The notes beneath the pieces were generated by a model. It worked only from the letters and a program-made list of their open reading frames with translations. It was not told the origin of the DNA and did no database searches. This document shows, in pieces, positions 11,648-22,483 of a DNA stretch of 64,000 nt (position 1 is its first letter; the number at the start of each line of letters is the position of its first letter). The stretch is from Ophiostoma sp. CBS 140.51 (taxonomy: Eukaryota > Ascomycota > Sordariomycetes > Ophiostomatales > Ophiostomataceae), in NCBI GenBank assembly GCA_029298735.1, contig JANSLP010000165.1, positions 1 through 64,000 on the forward strand, read 5' to 3'. Position numbers and translations under genes: made by a program.

Positions 11648-13877
11648 TCAATTGGTCGCTTCGGGCACATAAGGTCAGGGCACCATGCCGGTGCTCCCCG
11701 ATAGTGTGGTCTGCGGTTTACGCCCCGCCCTATCTAACAACTTGCTGTTCTCTGGTGTCGGTTGCGCGGCGCGGCGCAATTGGTTTAGGCACACTCGAAT
11801 GGGGTGTGAGGACGGTACGGTCGTCTCCTAGGTTTGTTTTAGTCCATTTTACCGGCGCTGTTTTTGTTTTCATCTTTTTGGCATTGGGTGCCCTGACGGG
11901 GCAGATAAATGGAGCGGTTGGCGGTGAATATGACGATAACGCCTGCTAGTGTGGCTTGTCGGCTACATCCACGCACGGGTGATGCCAACAGCCAAGACGC
12001 CGACGGCTGGGGACGGTGTGATAAGCGGCGGCGGGAGATCTCGCTGGACAGGCCTGGTGTGCCGGACAAGGAAGACTGGCAGACCACCCTGGAACACACA
12101 CATGACTCGGGCTGGGTTGTACACTCCTTCGTGGGTCCTCTTGCAGTCTTTCCGGTTGTGTTGCGGGCTGGGCTGAGGGTTGGATAGTGCGTTTGCAGGC
12201 AGGCATGTTTGTAATATTACCGAGCGCCTTGGTGGTTATTTCTTCTTGTGCTCTATTAGTTTTATGTCCTGTTTTGTTCTGGTTTTTGTTCTTCTATTTT
12301 TATTGTGCCGTTTTCGTCTGCTTTTTTGGGATAACTATTGGTTTTATTTTCTTTGTTTGCTGCCATTTTAGACTTGTGTTTGCTTTTCACGTGTGTGTTT
12401 GTTGGTGTGACCTGCAAGAAACGTATTTACATGCTTGCCGGTGCACCATACCGGCGTAGCTAAATAGCTATCAGATAACTAGGACTTTTCGCTGGTAGTC
12501 TCCGCGAACACACTGATAGCGTACCCGCCATTCCCGCCAGGAGACGTCATTCACGGACGGTCCGGTTACCATCTCCGTGTTTGGGGAGATAAATCTCAAT
12601 TCTTTTCTTGGTTCCCACCGATTGATAGTCAGTTTCCCAGCTAGATCTGCTCTTGTCGAGAGTAGCAAAGACTGGGCGAATGCCTGGCGTCTATATCGAG
12701 GCGAACCTTGCGTTATATTGTCCGTGGTATGTAATATGCCTTAGCTAGCATATGACCTACATTTTCGCTTGCAGCGCTGCTAGCTGAGCAATCATATACA
12801 TGATAATATTTGTCGTGTCCTGCCTGCTTATTCCTCCTTTTGTGGTCTAATATACGGAAACCACCAGTGAGAGTACTCGCGTGCTCGCGACCTCTGATAG
12901 TACTGTTCCGCGCAACCGGTATTTGAGCAGTGCTTAAAGAGTGCGTTGTGCGATGTCCATATGTATAGTAGCCGTTGTGGCCTGCTTATTTCCTCCTGTG
13001 TCTTTTGTTTGTTTGCTCCTATTTGGTTGTTGTTCGTTGTCTCTGTATTTGGTTTAATCCCTTGGTACTATTACTGCACCTGCGGTGATTATTATCATGT
13101 ACTTGTGTCTCCCCTCTTGTCTTTCGTGTCTTGTAAGTTTAATAATAGTGACTTTGTGGGTGATGGTCTGGTTAACAGCGGATGTATGTATATATATATT
13201 AATAAACACACGTAGAGTAAGAAAAATTATACGAACAAATACACACTTGTTTTTCAAGCCGCATAAATTAAATTAACATATAAAAATAAACAACTACGCA
13301 AATAAAGATACAGATGAGCCTGCGCGAAAAAGACACAGGCTAACAAATAGTTAACCTCATAAACGGCAAACAAATAAGGATCTTTAGTTTGTATATTTTA
13401 GAGCTGCACCTCGTATCACTGCATGCTTCTTTTCACCACACCGGATATCGCTGCCCATATCTACGTCCCTTCCCTCCTTCCTATACTGGCAGTTCACGCA
13501 CTAGGCAACCGTACCAACCCCTTGGTCCACAAGCAAAGCAGTGCGTGTACTGCACGGAGTCTGCCGCTCAAGCATAAACATCGCCAGAAAACTGACGAGG
13601 CCATAATATTGGAAGACAGGCGACTACAAGACGAGCGCACACCACACATGTATACAAAACGGCAGGTAATACTATTCGAACGTATATATTTCGAGCAAAA
13701 ACACCTGCCGATACCACGCAGATGTGACATCATAACACACAGAAGGGACAAAGTGAGTTCACATAACGACCGGCGTCTGTCCACAGCACACGGACCAGGC
13801 CCCGAAGGCCATGTGATAATGTAGAGGTCAAGTAGGTAGACGAAAGAAAATAAAAACGGATCGATTTGGATATTGGG
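11648..13877. other. Convergent intergenic region, no gene seen
   Basis: These 2.2 kb lie between the 3' ends of ccr4 and the FHIP gene. The plus strand is T-rich at about 12220-12420 and around 13000-13130; the hydrophobic frames there (Phe/Val/Cys-rich, without family features) reflect T-richness. A/T-rich sequence with ATATATAT occurs at 13190-13200. I see no splice-linked coding segments and no RNA gene. Confidence 0.4.
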
Positions 13878-16800
13878 TCAGACAAATCGCACCTCATCAA
13901 ATAGGCCGGCCCTCGCCTGAAGGACTGCAGCGATCTCGAATAAAAAAGACTGCAGGATGATGGTGTTTGTCAAAACGTGAGAAACAGTCACTGTATCCTC
14001 CCTGAGAGCTGCCGCATCCCCTCCCCCAGATGACGGCTCGTTGCCGTCTAATGACCTGCTGGCATCGCTGTCCGCCTGTCGTTCGTCGTCCCGTGACACC
14101 TCCCCAGCAACGGGCAAATCCGAAGGCGGCACTGGTTTATTGAATATTATCGGAATCGGGGAGGGCCTCTCATATGTATCTGGGATACCGATCCGACGCG
14201 CGAGAATTTTCCGATCTACGGCCTGAAAGGCAGCCATCTGACTTGCCACCAGCCCCTCCCGCTCACTCTGTTTGTCCCAGGACACTGCGCGCTGGCTGCC
14301 CGGCGACAACGACCGCGCATTGCTGGCGCTATCCTTTGACGGCGTGCTGATTTCTGGGCCCAGCGGAAACTCTTTAGGTGCAAGTGGGATGGGTTTCGTA
14401 GCCGTGGGAGTAGAAATGCCATAACCACCAGACATGGCGCTGGGTCGGGTGTTACCCCCATTGCCTGCGACACCGCCGCCGATACCAGCTTCGGCATTTC
14501 CGCCAGAGGGCGTAGAAAAGCCGGGCCGACTCAAATCCTTCCGTCCTCGCGGGCTTGCTGAGCGGCTTGGTGTACCAAGCTCCGATAGCAGTCTCTGTGC
14601 AAAGTTCTCGAAGACAGAGGGGCGACTGGACGCATCGCTTTTTGCATCGTCCATGTATGTGCCATCCAAGCCCAGGCTACCAGGCCCGTTGGCAGATATG
14701 CCCTTGTTCCTGAGTGGAAGAGCCGGTGGACCGGAGTCTGCGGTTTGAAAGGCTTCTCGACGCTGTTGTAGCAAGTCATCAAAGCGAGGTACCGACTGGC
14801 GATACGCAAGCACCTGGTTCACTAGAGCCTGTAATACCACCAACAGCCGTGGTAGACTGCACCATTTTGGCCGTTGGCGGCATTTTTTTGTCGAGGAGGC
14901 TGTGTGAACAGTTTCGGCCACTGTTTCATTCCCGCTAAGCCTAGGACCATCCTCAAGTAATGATTGGGGATAGGCGTCATCGTCAAAGATATACCCATCG
15001 GGGTGCCGAAGAAGCCACCCTTCCAGTGACACGAAGCCACATGTACACAAATCAAGAATGGCCTCCGTTGCAGAGAGATTTGTGTCGACAGGATTAACAA
15101 AAAACGTTTCCAACCGATCAAGGACTGCGGCGAGGAGGGGATCATCGGGGCGGATCGTATGTGCAGCAACGTCACGGGGTGCGCCTGGTAGGCTGTCAGG
15201 GATGCCGGGTAGGTCATGGTTGTTTGTCGACACCTTAGGGGCAATAATCTTAAGAGAGCATGGGTGGCTCTCAAGCCGCACAAGCATATCCCGAAGAATA
15301 CTGTCATATACCTCATCGAAATTGTCTTGTCCCCCGATGACGCCTGCAATGGACATGATAAACTCCACATCCTGCTGGTGGGCGCCGATTGTGCGGCGCG
15401 AAGTGACGCCAGAGACGGGCCCGGTGCGGATCAGTGTCATAACAGCGTAGCGATGATGACGACGGAGGATGGTTGAGACAAGTTGAAGCGTGACAAATAT
15501 GGTCTGTTGGCTGTGTGATTTCAAGCAGGCAAGAATTAGGTCGACTAGATTGAATAGGACTGGCGTAGCGGCAATTTCGACCCTTTCCGCCATCATCGTG
15601 GCGAGATCCATAGACTTGCGCTTGCGGGCAGCACTGACAGCACTCTTTGCCATTATAGGCTCTGTATTCGCTGTATCGGGAAGGGCAAGGAGGTAGTGAA
15701 GAATAAGATTGATCATGTCGGGGTGATCGAGAGACTCTATGATCCTGCGTAGATACGTCAGGACGGCAACGGATGAGCCCCCATCAATATCGGAGGATTC
15801 GAGAAGAGAAGGATATCTGTCCGAACGCGTTAGGTAACAAGATACAAGGTTGTTGTGGAAGGGTAAATGGCATACAGAAGTTGTTGCAGAAAGATGACCT
15901 GAAAGTGTTCAAGGAGTGTTGATCTCACTTCCACAGAGCGGCAATGGTTCAATACATCCTGCCAGAAGAGAAGGTGGGAGAGGAACGTGTCCAACTGGAC
16001 CTGGAAGTCAGAGGAACAGGAACTGACGGCCTCAAAGGCAGGGCGCGGATGTTCGTAGTCTGACAAAGCGAGGATGGGGGGCAGGTTGTTTGCTGGATGA
16101 TCGATGACGAGTTTGCGACTCAGTTGGCTGTACAGAGCACCAAGCCCAGTGGCCATAAGAGTGCTGAGATCGCTCTCGACAATCCACTGCTCCAGAGAAG
16201 CAGACGAAGCGGCAGACGCAGACTCGATAATGTAGAGGAGACCTGTGCGAGCAAAGTCGCCCACCTTGCCTTCGGAGTGGATGTAGTCCATCAGGATGTA
16301 AAACAAAGGAAAGTCCCTCCGCTGCGTTTTCCCTTTAAAGCGCTCGTGGTCCTCGGACTCCTTTTCTCTGTCGTCGTCATGTGCGTCTGCTGGCTGCAGC
16401 GCTGCATGCGGCTCGTCCTGCCGGGCCTTGAACCAGGCAGAAAGAATTTTCGGACGGAGTCGAATTTTGGTAGTGATGTTGAATGCAAGCTCGACAACCT
16501 TGGTTTCGGTTTCCATGTCGAGGCGGATGCTGTTGGCACCGGTGATGCGGACGAACAAGTTGGTGAGATTGGACGCGAACATGTCAGTTTCGACAAAGGC
16601 ATCGTCCTCGCTCTCGATCAGCGTGCCAAAGAAGTATACGGCCTCCTTGATGATGTTCAGGTTGTAGGAAGTCGCGGCAATCTTGCCAATGGGGACATAT
16701 ATTTGCTTCTCCGAAGCAAAGCTAAGACAGGTGTGTGGAAGCGGCCGGCGGGACTCGTCGATGAGGATATCGGTAAGTTCTTGTATGCGTAGCTCGATCG

Positions 16801-17178
16801 TGTCCGCTGCACCGATATCGTGGACGAGGTTGGAGGAGTTGCGCCATGTTTGCTAGATAGGAATCAGCCAACGAGAATACTGTCAGATGCCCGCGACCGG
16901 ATATGGAGAGGTGCGCTTACCAGGAGTTGTCCATATTCTTTCTCGAAGCGATGTCGTCGCCGTAGAGGGTCTTTGGCAATGTCCTTTCTCGAGGGGCCAG
17001 CCGACAAGGGCGTGTGGCTCAAAAGTCGCGACCACTGTTCCAGAAAAGGTTGTTTGTTAGCTGTGTCTGAATGAGGCTTCATTGCGGCTGCCGGTCCCTG
17101 TCCATCTCTGCGTGGCCCAAAGCCAAAGTCCAAGCCCGAACAGCTGGCACGTTGTTCCGACGAACGTACAAAATCCAT
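13878..17178 (-). CDS. FHIP (RAI16-like) subunit of the FTS-Hook-FHIP complex
   Basis: Three exons, complement(16921..17178, 15876..16852, 13878..15816), encode 1057 aa with both junctions in phase. Intron 1 is 16853..16920 (GTAAGC...CTAG). Intron 2 is 15817..15875 (GTATGC...CCTAAC...ACAG) and restores the family hallmark QQLLYPSLLESSDIDGG. Upstream are WRNSSNLVHDIGAADTIELR and HTCLSFASEKQIYVPIGKIA; downstream are SVAVLTYLRRIIESLDHPDM and MINLILHYLLALPDT, all typical of the RAI16/FHIP domain. The C-terminal third (from ~residue 690) is Ser/Pro/Gly-rich and poorly conserved. In Aspergillus nidulans the orthologous FhipA works with HookA and FtsA to link early endosomes to dynein; the same role is expected here. 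The initiator ATG is preceded by no better candidate, but the first ~25 residues are not conserved. Confidence 0.9.
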
Positions 17179-17603
17179 AGCGACAGTCAGGTCATCTCGA
17201 ACGGCTGTGGTGTAGATGCGATGGAAGGCTGGTCATGGCATACGGTAGAGAAGAAGGCGATGCTGGCGTGCTTCGAGCAAACGTGCGCGTATGGTGTCTC
17301 TGTGATTTCGCGACGTTGCCAGTTGTCGTGTTTGGCCCCCTTTTTTTTCTACAACTGCTTTGCCGCAGCATGAATGAGCGGTGCTCTGTCTTGGTGGTTC
17401 GTTCGTCGTAGAACGTTTGGTGTTGCAGATCTGGCGGCAAAACTGGGCTTGGTCCAGAAATGGCGTAGTTTGTATTATGCTGCGGGTCCAGATGTTTACT
17501 GTGTACAAAGTAATGTGCACGTTGTTGACAGGGGACTTCAGGGGGCAAGACCAACTAACATGCGCTCCTTACACTTACGAAGGAAGTATTAATTGCTGTC
17601 GTC

Positions 17604-17614
17604 GTACGTCGTAC
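17604..17614 (+). other. GTACGTCGTAC motif, copy 1 (others listed)
   Basis: Exact 11-mers also occur at 26007-26017 and 55965-55975. The core ACGTCGTAC occurs at 23044-23052, and its reverse complement at 25206-25214 and 33748-33756. All copies are intergenic. Confidence 0.6.
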
Positions 17615-18237
17615 AAGGAATCTCGTGGCCCCGCGCCCCGCGACCTTTTCCCACGTCATGGGTGTAAGAGGTGCCGTCCGATAAAGCTGTTACCCAAATA
17701 AAGAGTGCTCTGTAATTACGGAGTACTTGTGCCCCTGTGCCGCACATCATACGGAGTATTACACAGTAGAGCATTGACTCGCCCGGCTCTTGGCCCATCG
17801 TCCCTTTCCAATTCGCTGGTTGCCGAGTTCTGTGACCGCAGAACGAGGTCCCGCCCCGTTTTGGTTATCCAGAGTGCTGTCGTCTTGCCCCGTAAAAATT
17901 CTACAGGCAGGTTGTGTTTATCAACCCTTCCGGGCCCTTATTGACTTGGCTACACCCATTGTCGTCCAACCAGTACGCTTTCTATGTGGCGAAGCAGGCC
18001 ATGGACTCCCAGTGGTGGAAGCCTGGCGAATCAGGCGTCGTAGCCAGGTTTGTCTCATGCAGGCTACGGCGTGCAGCCAGCTGGTGCAATTCTTAAGTAG
18101 GGGAAGCACCGATCTCCGGGCGTCAAAGTCGGGGCGCGTCCATGTGTACGGACTATTCACTAGGCACTCTTTACGAATATTGCGCGGGCTAGCAAGGTGA
18201 GGGTGTTGTCCTCCCCTTTCTCCCTTTTCCCCTTTCT

Positions 18238-18286
18238 CTTCTTCTTCTTCTTCTTCTTCTTCTTCTTCTTCTTCGTCTTCTTCTTC
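18238..18286 (+). repeat. (CTT)n microsatellite upstream of lipase
   Basis: About 13 uninterrupted CTT units (18238-18274) are followed by imperfect units up to ~18286. They lie ~170 nt before the proposed lipase ATG on its coding strand, within a pyrimidine-rich leader-like tract. Confidence 0.9.
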
Positions 18287-18453
18287 TCGTCTCTTCACCT
18301 GCCTCCTACAACCGCATGCTCCTCAAATCACCAGGCAAACTCATCATATTTTTGCACGACGAGCTGAACGGATACGACGTGTGCCGCATCAGACATTTTA
18401 TCAACTCACATAGGTGTGCGCGGCGTTGATGACATTGCCGACATCGATCCGCC

Positions 18454-19268
18454 ATGGAGTGGCGACACTCCTCCACTTCTTGCAAAGTTGTGCCTGGTTG
18501 TGACGATGCCGTCGACAAAATCTTTTGTCTTCTGGGTACCCAGCGCCCCCCATACATATGTTCTTCGGTCACCCACCCAGTATCTCCCAGCACCATTATC
18601 GCATATCCACGTGCAGAACATCCCGCTCCCGCGCCAGGATTCATGGGCGGAAGTGAACCACCTGTCCCCAAATGCGCTTCCTGGCTACATCCAGAGACCA
18701 CAAATATTGTAGTTAATCAAAACTATTATGTGGCTCCGGATCAGTTAAACGGTGCTGCAGATATGAACACGGGACGGGGAGACCCGTCGGCATATACTCC
18801 GCGACATATAGCAAAGCTGCGTCTTGGATCGGTTGCGAACCTGGCCACAGGCCTGCTTCCGGTGAATATACCGCCCATCTTCGACGACAGACGTGCCTCA
18901 TGCCACTCCTGTGGTACAACATTGTTGAACCAAGGTGCCGCTTTGTACGACCAGATGTCTTCAACCTTCGACATTCTTATGACCGCCATCGACCGAGATC
19001 ATTACGACGGGCTTGAAGCCACCTGCGGCACTCCCGAGGCCCCTACAAGTGCGCCGACAGCCTCAAAAGAGACCTCTCTTCGACAGAGCGCTTGCAGTCA
19101 TTCCAAGGGCCCGACGCCTCGCACGGTCGCATCGATGATGTCCAAAAATTACTTTGCCAAGGCGGACTACTATGCAAATTCGAGGTTGCCTTTGAATTTG
19201 CCGCCTATGAAACTGTAAGCACCTTTATTCCTCCCTGCCGCCAGACACCACGGCGGTAGCTGCTTGGT

Positions 19269-19310
<42 letters not shown>

Positions 19311-20565
19311 TCTCTTTCTTCTTCTTTCTTCTTCTTTCTTCCTCTCATCGCAACTAACGATGGCACCAACCAGATATATCGCATCGTATCAGCTATTAAG
19401 TCTGGCCGCGCAGTACTCCGACCGTGCTTATTTGCGGCCGCAGGGTGCCGAACGATTTGCACACATTGGCGCTGACTGGCGGGCCGGCACAAAAGCCATG
19501 GTCATCAAGTCTGTTCCAATGGACGATGCAAATATCATAGTGTTTGCCATCCGTGGCACGTCCAATTTTATGGACTGGGCTGTCAACTTAAATATGGCAC
19601 CAACGCCGCCGGTCGGATTTCTGGACGACCCGGGAAACCTCTGCCATGCCGGGTTTCTTTCGGTGGCCCGCAAAATGATTCACCCGGTTGCCGTACGCCT
19701 TCGTCAGCTTTTGGAAGAAGATCCTAGACGGACTTCTTACTCGCTACTCATTACTGGCCACTCAGCGGGGGGCGCTGTGGCTTCGCTTCTTTATGCACAT
19801 ATGGTAGCTTCTTCGACACAGGCAGCATCTGAGCTTAATCTGCTTACAGGCTGTTTCCGCCGAGTACACTGCATAACCTTCGGTGCACCACCGGTGTCCC
19901 TTCTCCCATTGAAAAAACCAGAAAGACTAGACCTCATAAAGAGCTTGTTTTTCAGTTTTGTGAATGAAGGCGACCCTGTCGTTCGGGCTGACAGAGAGTA
20001 TGTAAAGAGCTTGATCGGGCTCTTTTCGACGTTCACTCCCGAGCTCAATAAATCAAGGTCTGTCAATAAAGTCGCGACAAACGCCAGCAGGTCGGCATTG
20101 CTTATGGGGTGGAGTGGCCCTCATGACAACCTCGAGTCGTCCGCATCCAGCACATCGATTAGGTCGACGAAATCGATGAAGTCAAACAGTTCATCAAAGC
20201 CTGCCGGGTCATACAGGCCAACTCATGGGGCTAGCGAAGAAAGGGGTGGTAGTAGCAGCAGCCACAAAGGTTGTCGCGGTGATGGGGCTTGCTCAACAGA
20301 CCGTCGCAAGCCGGTATGGAAGGTTCCGCCTTCAACGTTGAGCAATGCCGGCCGCATCGTTGTTTTAAGGACAGGAAACCCACGGTGGAAAGCTGGTGGT
20401 AATAAGACCATTGAGGAATTCTTGAGGCAGGGCGTTGTGGCACAATTTACCTCTGATGAGCAGTTGCGCAGCGTCGTCTGGGGTGACCCTGTGTGTCATG
20501 CCATGAAGCTGTATGCTGGCCGAATTGAAATTCTCGCTGGCGCAGCTATGATGATTGGCTTATGA
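18454..20565 (+). CDS. Class-3 (alpha/beta hydrolase) lipase, fungal intracellular type
   Basis: Two exons, join(18454..19214, 19374..20565), encode 650 aa. The 159-nt intron carries the TC repeat, a CTAAC branch site and ACCAG; splicing joins YYANSRLPLNLPPMKL to YIASYQLLSLAAQYSDR. The exon 2 core shows IVFAIRGTSNFMDWAVNL (oxyanion region), CHAGFLSVARKM, and LLITGHSAGGAVASLL with the nucleophile Ser at ~383 (Ala replaces the usual Leu of GHSLGG). Then come ITFGAPPVSLLP, FVNEGDPVVRADREYV (candidate Asp) and HAMKLYAGRIEIL (candidate His). A CHSCG pair in exon 1 and a Ser/Lys-rich insertion near 560-600 are typical of this fungal subgroup. No signal peptide is visible, so I infer an intracellular acylglycerol or phospholipid hydrolase. 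The N-terminal ~100 residues are not conserved and the true start may lie in an upstream exon. Confidence 0.82.
19272..19306 (+). repeat. (TC)n microsatellite inside the lipase intron
   Basis: About 17 TC units lie in the intron 19215..19373, followed by TTC/TTTC repeats up to the branch site. It extends the polypyrimidine tract of this intron. Confidence 0.9.
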
Positions 20566-20938
20566 AAATAGATACCAGCCTTTCTCTCCCTTTTCCTCCC
20601 TGTTGTTCTCAACCAGCCATGACCGTCGGTACACTTGTAAATTGCATTTGGGCTTTCGAGTTAAATAGTTTATTTTGTAAAGATGTCATCAAGAAAGACA
20701 AAAAAAAAAGAACCGTGACAATCGGCCGTTCGACTGTGTGTACGGCGTAAAAAAAGAAAAGAAAAAAGCAACAACACGCTCAGCTAATATGACGCAAGAT
20801 GACGGAGAAAGGAAAGAAAGAAAAAAACCCAGGCTTTCGGCTAATTATTATGGCGTGCAAAGAACCCAGGGAGAAAAAAAGAACGCGAATTAATAAACTC
20901 GCTCGTACCGCCGCAAACACTTTGTATCGCAGACACGT
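20566..20938. other. Convergent 3' region, lipase / Mug113-like
   Basis: This gap lies between two stop codons facing each other. It is A-rich on the plus strand (20700-20780, 20805-20890). I see no coding frame or clear terminator structure; poly(A) signals of both genes are expected here. Confidence 0.4.
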
Positions 20939-20941
20939 CAG

Positions 20942-22366
20942 TCATAAGCGGTCCTCATCCCAGTCAACCCAGCGCCGGATGATATTGTCTACCTCCGCAA
21001 TGGCCTTGCGTGTTGCTTCCACCTGGAACCACTCCCGGTGCTCCCTACCGCAAACCTCGCACTTATCGCCGTCAGTAACCCGTAGTCCTGAGCCAGCAAG
21101 CTCGATATGAATTAGGCGCTCTATTTTGTGACTGTGAGGTATCTTGCGTGGGACGGCCCTCCCGGGCACGTCAAGACTGCGACCGCTGGTTGTAAGGTAA
21201 GGGTAGAACCGTATAAGCGAAAGGTTGTAGCCACATTGTCGCTTCCACTCGTTGAGGCGTCGTTGCACATTGTTGGCCCGACCAATTTTGAGAAGCAGTG
21301 TGCCCTTGCTCTTGGTAGCCCGGTCCGCGGCCCTGTCGGCGTCTGCTCTCTCCCCGCTACCGGCACTTCTGGGCACCGGCCTTGCTTTCCTCCTGTCTGC
21401 GGCGGGGCCATTGGAGACGGACGTGCTCTCCGCAGCAAAAGAAGCAACGACATCACTGGCACGCCGCCTATGGCCACCGGCGGGGCGTGATGGTGGTAGT
21501 AGGAGCGAGCGTGCAGCATCTGCCGGTGGACTGGCCTGCTGTGACTCAGGGGTCAGCCAGAACATGTAAATGTAGCCCGGCTCATCGACCTGGGAGATGG
21601 GCTTGGCCAATTCGGCCATTAGGGCAGATGCTGTCTGTGGCGACGTTGTCGGGGGAATCAAGGCTAAGAACTGGGCGGTCTGGGATGCGGTTGAAGGCCG
21701 TCGAGATCCCTGCAGGCGATGGGAGTTGCTGGACGGAGTCCGGCTATGATATGTTTGCAAAGCCGTGTGTTTAGTCTGGCTGGACAAATGGGCTGGGTAG
21801 GCTGACCCCGTAGACGAGGGTGGGGTTATCGACTGGACAGGCCGTGGCCAGGGGCGAGGTGGTGGCATAGCTGCCTCGTCGGATGGGATCTCGAAACAGA
21901 AACAAAATGATACGGTTCGTACCGGTTTAGGCTTTGGCCGCCCCGCCGGCATTTGCGGTGACCCTGCCGTGTACGGGCGAGGCAACCTTGCCCCGCCGGG
22001 TGTGCGTTTGTCGCTGTCGCTCGTCTTCATGCTGAGAAGATTCAGGCGATCAGCAAGCGTATCCAGGCTGGTGCGTTCTTCAAGTATGGGTGTGTTTGAG
22101 GCCCGCGGGCCAGGACTGGAGCGAGCTGACATGGATGCTTGCTCTTTGTGCTGCCAGCAATAAAGGCGTTCATCGCGAGGATCGTCTACACGAAGCTTGC
22201 CGCCGAAGAGATTGCCCGCACCGAGGGTCTTCTGGTTAAGATCCGAGGTGACAATCGGCCGACGGCATGGCCTGCCGCCCGATGTGATGCCACGGCATGT
22301 TGCCGACGGATTTTTGGAGTCGGAGCGAGCGACCAGCGATTCCGGCGTATTGGCGATGAACGGCAT
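20942..22366 (-). CDS. Mug113-like protein with T5orf172 (GIY-YIG-related) domain
   Basis: A single exon encodes 474 aa from ATG 22366 (MPFIANTPESLVARSDSKNP). That opening is the conserved start of the fungal family, although the frame is open further upstream. An N-terminal Cys/His block follows: TCRGITSGGRPCRRP and RLYCWQHKEQ. Residues ~100-250 are Ser/Pro-rich. The T5orf172/DUF1766 domain runs from ~262: GYIYMFWLTPE, LLLKIGRANNVQRRLNEWKR, HKIERLIHIELAGSGLRV, and CEVCGREHREWFQVEATRKA, ending near the C-terminus. The family is named after S. pombe meiotically up-regulated gene 113. The fold is related to GIY-YIG nucleases, but activity has not been established, so I claim none. The leader contains a long TTC repeat about 90 nt before the ATG. 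Confidence 0.85.
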   Translation of the reverse strand: MPFIANTPESLVARSDSKNPSATCRGITSGGRPCRRPIVTSDLNQKTLGAGNLFGGKLRVDDPRDERLYCWQHKEQASMSARSSPGPRASNTPILEERTSLDTLADRLNLLSMKTSDSDKRTPGGARLPRPYTAGSPQMPAGRPKPKPVRTVSFCFCFEIPSDEAAMPPPRPWPRPVQSITPPSSTGSAYPAHLSSQTKHTALQTYHSRTPSSNSHRLQGSRRPSTASQTAQFLALIPPTTSPQTASALMAELAKPISQVDEPGYIYMFWLTPESQQASPPADAARSLLLPPSRPAGGHRRRASDVVASFAAESTSVSNGPAADRRKARPVPRSAGSGERADADRAADRATKSKGTLLLKIGRANNVQRRLNEWKRQCGYNLSLIRFYPYLTTSGRSLDVPGRAVPRKIPHSHKIERLIHIELAGSGLRVTDGDKCEVCGREHREWFQVEATRKAIAEVDNIIRRWVDWDEDRL

Positions 22367-22452
22367 GACCGGAGGGAGGTGATGAAGAGGGTGACTTGTT
22401 GAAGGAGGAGGATGAAACAAAAAGAAGAAGAGGAGATAAGAAGAAGAGGAGA

Positions 22453-22483
<31 letters not shown>

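Larger units (their letters stand above)
17179..18453. promoter_or_regulatory. Divergent region, FHIP / lipase
   Basis: No gene is supported in these 1.3 kb. They contain two copies of TACGGAGTA (17717-17725 and 17750-17758), a GTACGTCGTAC copy (17604-17614) and a CTT microsatellite at 18238-18286 close to the lipase. An ATG at 18315 opens a 36-codon frame that could be an upstream exon of the lipase gene ending at GTGTGC (about 18415), but I cannot show that it is used. Confidence 0.4.

Noticed and set aside
12180..12459. Hydrophobic plus-strand frames resembling small membrane proteins
   Set aside because: The DNA is simply T-rich downstream of ccr4; overlapping frames are equally hydrophobic and there is no signal-peptide structure.
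18315..18415. Possible extra first exon of the lipase gene (MLLKSPGKLIIFLHDELNGY...)
   Set aside because: It reads plausibly and ends before GTGTGC, but I could not identify a matching acceptor and phase, so it was left out of the gene model.
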